Assembly (NCBI GenBank): GCA_020434085.1
Contig: JAGRBM010000429.1
Span: 1-6,216, forward strand
Reading direction: 5' to 3'
DNA from: Chrysiogenia bacterium
GTDB taxonomy: Bacteria > JAGRBM01
DNA: 6,216 nt
The notes under the pieces are model-generated. The model was given only the letters and a program-made list of their open reading frames with translations. It did no database searches and had not been told where the DNA came from. The translations under genes were made by a program, and so were the position numbers. Below, piece after piece: positions 1 to 5,813 of the stretch (positions are counted from its first letter, which is position 1; the number at the start of each line of letters is the position of its first letter).

Positions 1-2726
1 ATCGCCAGATCGCCGCCGGCGTCCACGGTCTCATCCGAGGCAAGCACGGTGTAGAGCGTCGAGCCGTCAGGCGTCATCGCCAGAACGTCACCCATATCGC
101 CGACCGGCGCAGCGCCGCGGAGCGAGGCCGAGACATCAGTCGGGTCGATGTCATAGAGAGCGCCACCCTGCAGAGCCAGCAGTTCATTCGAATTGGGATC
201 AAAGGTCAGGTCGGTGATGTCGCCGAACTGCGTGCCCTGACCGTCATCGATCGGGTAATCCGAGGCATACTGGTAACCGTCATCCAGGTCGAGCTTGCGC
301 ATTCCCGCGCTGCTGCCCGCGTACAGCTCCGTGGCGTAGACGGTGCAGTTGTAGGGCCGCGTCGTTCCGACGAGCTGCCCACTGTCGGCATCATTGGGAT
401 CGATCGCGATGCCGCTGAACCCGACCCCTGAGCTGCTACCGAGGGTGTAGAGACCATAGGTGCCCGAGCTGTCCGCGAAGTAGGGATCAATCGCAACCAG
501 TGGCTCAAAGGCGCTGGCGTTGTCGGCGCCGCCGATGAGCACACCTTCCACGGCGTTGTCGCAGGTCATGTTGACGGGTGTGCTGCCCCAGGTCCAACCG
601 GGTGAGTTGTAGGGATCGTAGTAGTCGAGCCCGCCCGCGGCCGAGAGCAGGAAGCTGTCACCGGGGTTGATCGAGCCACCCGAACCCACGAAGTAGAACG
701 GATCGCAGATCCAGTGATTCTTTTCGCGCCATTTCTTGGTATAGCCCACGTCGAAGTTGCTGAAGTTCCAGTCGGCCGTTTCGCAGTAGGGGGATTCACC
801 GCCACGCGCGCTGGCCGCCGCCTGACCGACCTTCATGCCCGCCAGACGGAACGTGCCGGGCGAGCCATAGAGGTAGGGATGCTCGACACGCATGTCGCCA
901 CTTTCGTCGATGGCGCAGGACATGGGCTTGTTGAAGCGACGGACCTTCACGTTCGCAACATTGGTGAGCGCATTGGGATTGAGGGGAACATTGTCGACCT
1001 CAACCGCCGGGAGCGGATAGCAGTATTCGGGATATTCAGGGTCCTCGGGATCGCAGATCTGCGAGGGAACCACGTCCTGCTCGTAGTAGGAATCGTAGTA
1101 TGCCTGGTTCGTAACCGGACCGCTGAAGTAACAGGGCGTGAAATCGAAGTTCATCACCTTGCAGGGGTCGTTGGGATCGTAGAGGTTGATGATGTTCACG
1201 CTGCTCTTCTGCCAGAGCGCGCCGCCGGGATAGGGAATGCCGAAGGTCGGCACCGACACCGTATTCCACACTGTCGGGAACGCGGGCGGTTCGGTCGGAA
1301 GCAGGCCGCGTCCGCCCAGTCCGCCGCCGGAGCTGGAAAAGAGTGCGTTCATCGACTGACCGGTGAGGATCAGGCCGCCGGCACTGGTCTGCTGATAGGA
1401 GCCATTCGAGTCGACCACGTAGCTGACCGCGCGGTTGCCGACCGCCATGGTCTCGCCGTATTCGGCGGTCTGCACGAGGGCTTCGCCAAGCAGAGAGGGC
1501 AGGCCCAGCGGGTGCATGGTGCTCGTCGTCGCGGTACCGTCGGAATTCGCCGGCGTAGTGAAAACTTCTTCGCTGAAGTTCATGGTCAGGCGCGCGTTGC
1601 GTGCGCAGCCGTTGAGTTCCAGATCCTGCGTGTTGGGCATCCCGCTGGCGGTTGTATTCACGTAGATGCCCTGCTCAAGACCCTGCTGGCCGATGAAGGG
1701 AATACCGAAGAACCAGGTGTCATCAAAGGAGCCCGAGACTTCAAGGTTCTGGCCATTCACCATCGAGTAACCGAAGGCATCAACCGGACCGTAATCGCTG
1801 ACCCCGACGCCGGTGTAGACACCGAAGATGTCCACACGACGGTTGGCCGGAGGACCCCAGTAGGGGCTGCCGGCGCCGAGGCTGTAGCAACCGGCGCTGC
1901 CGCAGTTGACCGCGGCGGTATTCGTTCCGACATAGGGCACACCGAAAATGCTGTCCCAGGCAATGACCGTCGCGGCATCGCCGGTGATCGGGCTGCCGGG
2001 AACGGCGCAGCCATCACCCGAAGCAACTGTCACGTTGCCGGTCATGGGGGCATAGCCCGGACCGTTGCCGAACTCGCCATAGCCCGCCGGCGGCGGAAGC
2101 TGCTCCATGTAGCTGTCCCACCACGCAAGCTGGATGCCGACGTCGCCGACGTCGGCGCTGCTGGAGCTGGTGCCCTTGCCCTGCGAGTTCACCGGGGGGC
2201 TCATTGAATCGCTGTTGCTGCCGCGATAAAGCGTGGAACCGAACATCAGCTCGGTTGTCAGGACGAATGGAGGCGAGTAGTAGGGGTCGCCACCCTCGAT
2301 ATCGACGTTGTTGGTCCAGAAGACGTAGGCGCGAATTTCCAGGGGCGTCGTGTTCGGGACCAGGAAGGGCACGACCACGGTGCAGTCGAAATCGAAAGGC
2401 CCGCAGGCCTCAAGCTGCTTCATGAAAGCGGTGCCGAGAATTTCGGTCGTCGCAACCGGACGCTTGTCCTCGGAACCGTAGTCCACCGGGAACGGGTCGC
2501 TCTCGGGCCCCTCGCTTTCCATGCGCACGTTGTAGGCTTCCAGACGCACCAGCAGGAGGTCGTAGTAGTCGCTCTCCTGGCCGATCATGATTGCCTTCAA
2601 CGCATCTGCCGAAATGGTCAGTTCGCTCTGGACGATCTGCTCGCTCTTGGAGCAACCGGTCGTCACCATCGCGATCAGCCCGAGGGCCGCGCACACCATC
2701 CAACGCCGCAGCGATACACTCTTCAT
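1..2726 (-). CDS. Very large secreted lipoprotein with a C-terminal beta-propeller-like segment (partial, C-terminus off the window)
   Basis: The frame is open without a stop from an ATG at 2726 down to base 1, giving 908 residues. Residues 1-25 form a lipoprotein signal peptide: basic n-region (K2, R7, R8), hydrophobic core about 9-21, then VTTGC with the lipidated Cys at 25. Ser at +2 suggests outer-membrane sorting if E. coli rules apply. An AAAGGGG at 2738-2744 lies 11 bases upstream of the ATG as a ribosome binding site. The mature part is rich in Gly, Ser, Asp, Tyr, Asn and Pro, with few Lys and a Ser-rich linker near 185-191. Cysteines often come in close pairs (109/115, 275/280, 522/532, 558/569), suggesting disulfides outside the cytoplasm. 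A motif FG(I/V)P(Y/F)xG occurs at 261-267, 340-346 and 495-501. Residues about 765-908 show blade-like units with a DP(N)xxxxxL core (IAIDPND, LTFDPNSNEL, LAMTPDGSTL), as in YVTN/NHL/WD-type propellers. I do not recognise the family. A surface or periplasmic binding or structural role is inference. Reading frame and lipoprotein nature are secure; function is unknown. Confidence 0.9.
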   Translation of the reverse strand, partial: MKSVSLRRWMVCAALGLIAMVTTGCSKSEQIVQSELTISADALKAIMIGQESDYYDLLLVRLEAYNVRMESEGPESDPFPVDYGSEDKRPVATTEILGTAFMKQLEACGPFDFDCTVVVPFLVPNTTPLEIRAYVFWTNNVDIEGGDPYYSPPFVLTTELMFGSTLYRGSNSDSMSPPVNSQGKGTSSSSADVGDVGIQLAWWDSYMEQLPPPAGYGEFGNGPGYAPMTGNVTVASGDGCAVPGSPITGDAATVIAWDSIFGVPYVGTNTAAVNCGSAGCYSLGAGSPYWGPPANRRVDIFGVYTGVGVSDYGPVDAFGYSMVNGQNLEVSGSFDDTWFFGIPFIGQQGLEQGIYVNTTASGMPNTQDLELNGCARNARLTMNFSEEVFTTPANSDGTATTSTMHPLGLPSLLGEALVQTAEYGETMAVGNRAVSYVVDSNGSYQQTSAGGLILTGQSMNALFSSSGGGLGGRGLLPTEPPAFPTVWNTVSVPTFGIPYPGGALWQKSSVNIINLYDPNDPCKVMNFDFTPCYFSGPVTNQAYYDSYYEQDVVPSQICDPEDPEYPEYCYPLPAVEVDNVPLNPNALTNVANVKVRRFNKPMSCAIDESGDMRVEHPYLYGSPGTFRLAGMKVGQAAASARGGESPYCETADWNFSNFDVGYTKKWREKNHWICDPFYFVGSGGSINPGDSFLLSAAGGLDYYDPYNSPGWTWGSTPVNMTCDNAVEGVLIGGADNASAFEPLVAIDPYFADSSGTYGLYTLGSSSGVGFSGIAIDPNDADSGQLVGTTRPYNCTVYATELYAGSSAGMRKLDLDDGYQYASDYPIDDGQGTQFGDITDLTFDPNSNELLALQGGALYDIDPTDVSASLRGAAPVGDMGDVLAMTPDGSTLYTVLASDETVDAGGDLA
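2648..2726 (-). other. Lipoprotein signal peptide with lipobox
   Basis: This segment encodes residues 1-26 (plus one base) of the large lipoprotein. It holds the charged start MKSVSLRR, a hydrophobic stretch WMVCAALGLIAMV and the lipobox TTGC, with cleavage expected before Cys25. Thr at -3 is less usual than Leu but is allowed by the general lipobox pattern. It implies Lgt lipidation followed by signal peptidase II processing. Confidence 0.8.
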
Positions 2727-2828
2727 TGTCTTCTAATCCCCTTTGCCCGTCCCGCGTGAAATACGTGAGGGCGAAACATCCCAAATTGATGTCCGGTCAA
2801 GTCTATCACCCACCGGATCTTGCGCGCC

Positions 2829-2844
2829 GTGATCCACTTATCAC
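2829..2844. promoter_or_regulatory. Dyad GTGAT-N6-ATCAC, possible operator
   Basis: There are perfect 5-bp arms, GTGAT at 2829-2833 and ATCAC at 2840-2844, around the spacer CCACTT. The layout resembles a dimeric repressor or activator site and it overlaps a candidate -10 for the lipoprotein gene. It is not a standard CRP site, because the GTGA/TCAC cores are eight bases apart where CRP has six. Arms this short can arise by chance. Confidence 0.2.
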
Positions 2845-2864
2845 TTTGGAAAAGTTTCACGCAA
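2837..2864 (-). promoter_or_regulatory. Weak candidate sigma-70 promoter for the lipoprotein gene
   Basis: Read on the minus strand, TTGCGT (2859-2864) is followed after 16 bases by GATAAG (2837-2842). This matches 7 of 12 consensus positions and would give a leader of about 100 bases. A dyad, GTGAT-N6-ATCAC at 2829-2844, overlaps the -10. A TTGACC at 2795-2800 is a better -35 box but has no good -10 at the right distance. It is a candidate by position and pattern only. Confidence 0.2.
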
Positions 2865-2989
2865 CGCGCCACAGGCCGCAATACAACCCCGCCGGTACAG
2901 TATGATTGAACACCTGCCCGACCGGGTCCCTCCGGCCTGTCCCGACGTCCCGACCGCGCCCTCCGCGCGGCTCTGCGCCGATTGGGCCA

Positions 2990-3017
2990 ATTATATCGTT
3001 TCGGGGCCCCTGGGCAA
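2990..3017 (-). promoter_or_regulatory. Candidate distal minus-strand promoter with a perfect TATAAT
   Basis: On the minus strand, TTGCCC (3012-3017) is followed after 16 bases by a perfect TATAAT (2990-2995). It would start near 2983 and read toward the lipoprotein gene with a leader of roughly 250 bases. It is the only consensus -10 in an otherwise GC-rich stretch. The long leader makes it a less obvious choice than the proximal region. Confidence 0.25.
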
Positions 3018-3242
3018 GCCGGGCGTGTTTTTCGCGGGGCGCCGGGGCCCGGTGCCCCGCCCCCGGATTCGGACCAGCCGGGGCGGGCCGCCCCTTTGGG
3101 TGAACGGCACATCACTTTTCCCTTGCCCCTCCTTATAGGGTCGGTTAGACAGGCTCGGAGCCGCCCCGGGCCCCAAGTGGCCCCAGATGGCTCTCCCCGC
3201 CGGGCCCAGGGCCCCCAAAAGCGGGACAAATCGCCCACATTC

Positions 3243-3247
3243 AGGAG
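3243..3247 (+). promoter_or_regulatory. Ribosome binding site AGGAG of the biotin carboxylase gene
   Basis: AGGAG lies 7 bases before the ATG at 3255. It decides the start: the frame is open to an earlier ATG at 2982, but that would add 91 Pro/Gly/Arg-rich residues absent from the family, and it lacks such a site. Confidence 0.85.
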
Positions 3248-3254
3248 TCAGCAA

Positions 3255-4634
3255 ATGTTCAAGAAAGTCCTGATCGCCAACCGCGGCGAAATTGCGCTGC
3301 GCGTCATCAAGACCTGCAAAAAAATGGGGATCGCCACCGTGGCAGTCTATTCCGACGCCGATGCCGAGGCCCCCTTTGCCAAGGAAGCCGACGAGGCCCA
3401 CCACATCGGCGGCTCGCAGGCGGCCGAGAGCTATCTCAATGCAGCCAAGATCCTCCAGGTGGCCAAGCAATCGGGCGCCGAGGCGGTCCATCCGGGCTAC
3501 GGTTTCCTCTCGGAGAACACCCACTTCGCCGCCGAGTGCAAGGAATCGGGCATCGTCTTCATCGGCCCGTCCTCCCACGCGATCGAGCACATGGGTGACA
3601 AGGCCACGGCCCGCACCCTGATGGAGAAGGCCGGCGTGCCCTGCGTGCCCGGTTCGGACGCCACCCTCGAAGATGCCGAGGAGGCCAAGAAGGTCGCCGC
3701 GAAGATCGGCTACCCGGTCCTTCTCAAGGCCAGCGCCGGCGGCGGCGGCATCGGCATGGTACCCGTGCCCAGCGAGGACAAGATGGAGAAGGCCTTCGAG
3801 ACGGCCAGCTCCCGCGCGCTCAAGGCCTTCGGTTCGGGCGCGATGTACATCGAAAAGCTCATTCAGAACCCCCACCACATCGAAGTGCAGGTGATGGGCG
3901 ACACCCACGGCAACGTGGTCCACTTCTTCGAGCGCGAGTGCTCCATCCAGCGCCGCAACCAGAAGGTCATCGAAGAGAGCCCGGCGCCGCTCTACAAGAA
4001 GCTCGAGGGCGGCGAGGCCATGCTGGAAAAACTCTACGAGACCGCCGTCGCGGCGGCCAAGTCGGTGGAGTATGACAACGCCGGCACGATCGAGTTCATC
4101 GCCGACGATGACGGCAACTACTACTTCATCGAAATGAACACCCGCCTGCAGGTCGAGCACGGCGTGACCGAGCTGGTCACCGGCACCGACCTCGTGGAGC
4201 TGCAGCTTCGCGTGGCCGCCGGCGAAGAGCTGCCCATCAAGCAGTCGGACATCAAGCGCAAGGGCGCGGCCATCGAGTGCCGTATCTGCGCGGAGAACCC
4301 CAAGAAGATGTGGTTCCCGGCGCCCGGCAAGATCGAGGAATACACCCTGCCCGAGGGCGAGGGCGTGCGCGTCGACAACGGCGTGAACGCGGGCTACACG
4401 ATCACGCCCTTCTATGATTCCATGGTCGCCAAGCTGCTCGCCTACGGCGAGACTCGCGACCAGGCCCTCGACCGCGCCTACGACGCGCTGGGCAACTACA
4501 AGATCGTCGGCCTCACGACGAACCTCGCAGCCCACCGCCGCATCATCCGCGACGAGAAGTTCCGCGCGGGCGTCTACACCACCGCCTTCCTCGAGGGCAT
4601 CGACTGGAAAAACGAGGAGCTCGAAGAGCTCTGA
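3255..4634 (+). CDS. accC: Biotin carboxylase subunit of an acyl-CoA carboxylase (AccC/PccA type)
   Basis: 459 aa; stand-alone biotin carboxylases are usually about 450. It carboxylates biotin carried on a separate carrier protein, using ATP and bicarbonate, for acetyl- or propionyl-CoA carboxylase in the cytoplasm. The order is: N-terminal biotin carboxylase domain (about 2-112, opening KVLIANRGEIALRVIK, with HPGYGFLSEN at 79-88), ATP-grasp (about 115-325) and C-terminal domain (about 335-445). Catalytic and ATP-binding residues, by alignment from memory with E. coli AccC, are K116, K158, the Gly-rich loop 162-168, H208, E210, K237, E280, E293, N295, R297, E301 and R343; all are present. Asn235 replaces the E. 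coli His (QRRNQK), as in propionyl-CoA carboxylase alpha chains, and the C-terminal LGNYKIVGLTTN also recalls that group. No biotin-carrier domain (no MKM motif) follows. The gene is flanked by a long leader and a terminator 19 bases after the stop, so it is probably monocistronic. Its partners are not in the window. The exact acyl-CoA substrate cannot be told. Confidence 0.95.
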   Translation: MFKKVLIANRGEIALRVIKTCKKMGIATVAVYSDADAEAPFAKEADEAHHIGGSQAAESYLNAAKILQVAKQSGAEAVHPGYGFLSENTHFAAECKESGIVFIGPSSHAIEHMGDKATARTLMEKAGVPCVPGSDATLEDAEEAKKVAAKIGYPVLLKASAGGGGIGMVPVPSEDKMEKAFETASSRALKAFGSGAMYIEKLIQNPHHIEVQVMGDTHGNVVHFFERECSIQRRNQKVIEESPAPLYKKLEGGEAMLEKLYETAVAAAKSVEYDNAGTIEFIADDDGNYYFIEMNTRLQVEHGVTELVTGTDLVELQLRVAAGEELPIKQSDIKRKGAAIECRICAENPKKMWFPAPGKIEEYTLPEGEGVRVDNGVNAGYTITPFYDSMVAKLLAYGETRDQALDRAYDALGNYKIVGLTTNLAAHRRIIRDEKFRAGVYTTAFLEGIDWKNEELEEL

Positions 4635-4653
4635 GCCTCCTCCCTGTGAACCG

Positions 4654-4683
4654 AAAAGGGCGGCCACCTGGCCGCCCTTTTTT
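4654..4683. terminator. Intrinsic terminator shared by two convergent genes
   Basis: GGGCGGCC (4658-4665) pairs perfectly with GGCCGCCC (4670-4677) around the loop ACCT. AAAA precedes the stem and six T follow it (4678-4683). On the plus strand this is a strong rho-independent terminator just after the biotin carboxylase stop. On the minus strand it also forms a hairpin with a shorter four-T tail and can end the enoyl-CoA hydratase transcript, whose TAA (4682-4684) overlaps the T run. Confidence 0.92.
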
Positions 4684-5458
4684 ATTTGCCCTTCCACACC
4701 GGCTTGCGCTTTTGCATGAAGGCCATGATGCCTTCCTTTGCGTCGTCGGTGGCGAAGCATTTCTGCAGCATGTCGTTGAGGTAGGGCAGCGAATCCTCGA
4801 TGGCCATGTCGGACTGCTTGTAGAAGGCCTCGAGGCCGAGCTTCATGATGACCGGCGACTTGCTCGCGAGTTTTTCGGCGAGTTCGGCGACGGCGCTGTC
4901 CAATTGATCGTCGGGGACGGCGTGGGTGATGAGGCCCATGTTCTCGGCCGCGGCGGCATCGATGCGCTCGCCCAGGAAGATGAGCTCCAAACCCTTGCGG
5001 CGGGGCACGGCGCGGAAGATGTTGGCCATGATCATCATGGGGAAGATGCCGCGGTCGATCTCCGGCGTGCCGAAGGTGGCGCTCTGCTCGGCGATGGCGA
5101 ACTGGCAGGCGCACATGAGCCCCAGGCCGCCGGCGAGCGCATACTTCCGGACCTTCGCAATCACCGGCTTGCCGATCTGCTGCATGGCCAGGTTCAGCTC
5201 GACGAAGCCCCCGCGCTGGGGAACGTCGCTCTTCTTGCCCATGCCTCCCAGATCGCCGCCCGAGCAGAAGCAGTCGCCCGCGCCGGTGAGTACGATGACC
5301 CGGACCTCGGCATCGTCGCGCGCGGTCTCGAGCGCAACGATGAGCTCGTTGACCAGGTTCGGCGAGAGCGCGTTCTTCTTCTGCGGCCGGTTCATGGTGA
5401 GCGTGCACACGTGGCCGTCGACTTCGTAGATGAGATCCTCGAACGGGGGGATTTCCAT
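4682..5458 (-). CDS. Enoyl-CoA hydratase/isomerase family protein (crotonase fold)
   Basis: 258 aa, normal for the family. Crotonases use a CoA-thioester oxyanion hole to hydrate, isomerise or otherwise process acyl-CoAs in the cytoplasm. In order: the N-terminal strand and NRPQKKNALS (23-32), the first oxyanion motif CFCSGGDL (63-70), the second, ALAGGLGLM (107-115), then FGTPEIDRGIFP (129-140) and a C-terminal helical part ending QKRKPVW. The glutamate matching rat mitochondrial Glu164 is present (E133). The position of Glu144 is glycine (G113), so standard two-glutamate hydration is doubtful. The ending AFYKQ and QKRKPVW recalls the ECHDC3-like branch, recognised from memory. The start at 5458 (MEIPPFEDL) is where the fold begins and has GAGGA four bases upstream. 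The frame stays open for another 185 codons through repeat DNA, which is rejected as coding. It is convergent with the biotin carboxylase gene. Family is secure; reaction unknown. Confidence 0.93.
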   Translation of the reverse strand: MEIPPFEDLIYEVDGHVCTLTMNRPQKKNALSPNLVNELIVALETARDDAEVRVIVLTGAGDCFCSGGDLGGMGKKSDVPQRGGFVELNLAMQQIGKPVIAKVRKYALAGGLGLMCACQFAIAEQSATFGTPEIDRGIFPMMIMANIFRAVPRRKGLELIFLGERIDAAAAENMGLITHAVPDDQLDSAVAELAEKLASKSPVIMKLGLEAFYKQSDMAIEDSLPYLNDMLQKCFATDDAKEGIMAFMQKRKPVWKGK

Positions 5459-5496
5459 GACATCCTCGGTGCCGGCGGTTCCGGCAGTTGGCGCCG

Positions 5497-5525
5497 ATTG
5501 TTGGCACAGCCAGGGCGCGGAGCAA
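5497..5525 (-). promoter_or_regulatory. Weak candidate promoter for the enoyl-CoA hydratase family gene
   Basis: On the minus strand, TTGCTC (5520-5525) and AACAAT (5497-5502) are separated by 17 bases, matching 7 of 12 consensus positions. The implied leader is about 30 bases. It lies between the gene and the repeat island, so the gene could have its own promoter independent of the repeats. It is supported by pattern only. Confidence 0.2.
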
Positions 5526-5565
5526 ATCGGGAGGTGAATGCGGTTAAGGGACGCGGAAGCGCACA

Positions 5566-5633
5566 ACTCAGCGCTTCCCCCGCAAACGGGGGAAGCTGCC
5601 CGACGTAGCTTGAGCGAAGTCGGGCAGATGGGG
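5566..5633. repeat. 68-bp direct repeat, copy 1 (REP-like, two hairpins)
   Basis: It is identical to 5656-5723 except at one base (A at 5626, T at 5716). Hairpin A: GCTTCCCCCG (5573-5582) pairs with CGGGGGAAGC (5587-5596) around CAAA, a 10-bp perfect stem. Hairpin B: TGCCCGAC (5597-5604) pairs with GTCGGGCA (5619-5626) around a 14-base loop containing GTAGCTTGAGC. The two hairpins abut. The form is that of bacterial REP-type intergenic repeats. Copies elsewhere in the genome are expected but cannot be seen here. Confidence 0.9.
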
Positions 5634-5655
5634 CACATGCGCGCTTCGCGCTTCG

Positions 5656-5723
5656 ACTCAGCGCTTCCCCCGCAAACGGGGGAAGCTGCCCGACGTAGCT
5701 TGAGCGAAGTCGGGCTGATGGGG
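5656..5723. repeat. 68-bp direct repeat, copy 2
   Basis: This is the second copy, 90 bases downstream of the first, after a 22-base spacer that itself holds GCGCTTC twice in tandem. Hairpin A is perfect (5663-5672 with 5677-5686). Hairpin B loses its terminal pair because of the single A-to-T difference, leaving a 7-bp stem (5688-5694 with 5709-5715). Confidence 0.9.
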
Positions 5724-5730
5724 GCCCCCA
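5719..5730. repeat. 12-bp perfect palindrome at the end of repeat copy 2
   Basis: TGGGGGCCCCCA is perfectly self-complementary and overlaps the last five bases of the second 68-bp repeat. The matching position after copy 1 reads GGGGCACA and is not palindromic, so the palindrome belongs to the flank and not to the repeat unit. Confidence 0.7.
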
Positions 5731-5748
5731 CTGTCCGCTGCGCGTCCA

Positions 5749-5770
5749 GCTCCCCCGCCTGCGGGGGAGC
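5749..5770. repeat. Variant hairpin of the same form as repeat hairpin A
   Basis: GCTCCCCCG (5749-5757) pairs with CGGGGGAGC (5762-5770) around CCTG. It has the same C5/G5 core and tetraloop as hairpin A of the 68-bp repeats but a slightly different stem and loop, and no hairpin B follows. It is likely a solo or diverged relative. Confidence 0.7.
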
Positions 5771-5813
5771 GCAACAGCGTTGCGCCTTCAGCGCTTCTTT
5801 TGTTCCGGCGATC

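Larger units (their letters stand above)
2727..3254. other. Divergent intergenic region (528 bp) between the lipoprotein gene and the biotin carboxylase gene
   Basis: There is no credible gene here. ORFs on both strands are Arg/Pro/Gly-rich translations of GC-rich DNA and lack a recognisable domain. The part at about 2770-2910 is relatively AT-rich and is the likeliest place for the lipoprotein promoter. A dyad and weak -35/-10 pairs lie there. The part at about 2920-3240 is very GC-rich, with five GGGCCC hexamers and several overlapping GC hairpins. One is a bulged stem pairing 3056-3066 with 3078-3087. It would form a structured leader for the biotin carboxylase mRNA if transcription starts upstream of it. 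I found no convincing sigma-70 promoter for the carboxylase gene. The best plus-strand candidates, a TATGAT at 2901-2906 and TTGCCC-N17-TAGACA at 3123-3151, are weak. Confidence 0.7.

Noticed and set aside
714-2207. Plus-strand ORF of 497 codons
   Set aside because: It lies entirely antisense to the lipoprotein frame. Its product is His/Arg/Val/Gly-rich with no domain, as expected for the complement of a high-GC gene, while the minus frame has a signal peptide and protein-like sequence over 908 codons.
2786-2800. TTGAT...GTCAA resembling an FNR box
   Set aside because: The TTGA and TCAA cores are seven bases apart where FNR sites have six, and the arms are imperfect.
2902-3138. Small ORFs in the divergent region
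   Set aside because: They are Pro/Arg/Gly-rich translations of GC-rich leader DNA on both strands, with no ribosome binding site and no recognisable sequence.
2982-3254. Earlier start for the biotin carboxylase (91 extra residues)
   Set aside because: The extension is Pro/Gly/Arg-rich, has no counterpart in the family and lacks a ribosome binding site as good as AGGAG before 3255.
2991-5525. Minus-strand ORF of 844 codons
   Set aside because: It is antisense to the biotin carboxylase gene and out of frame with the enoyl-CoA hydratase gene. The long open frame reflects the codon bias of the opposite strand.
4646-5608. Plus-strand ORF of 320 codons
   Set aside because: It is antisense to the enoyl-CoA hydratase family gene and composed of low-complexity His/Glu/Leu/Gly stretches typical of a shadow frame.
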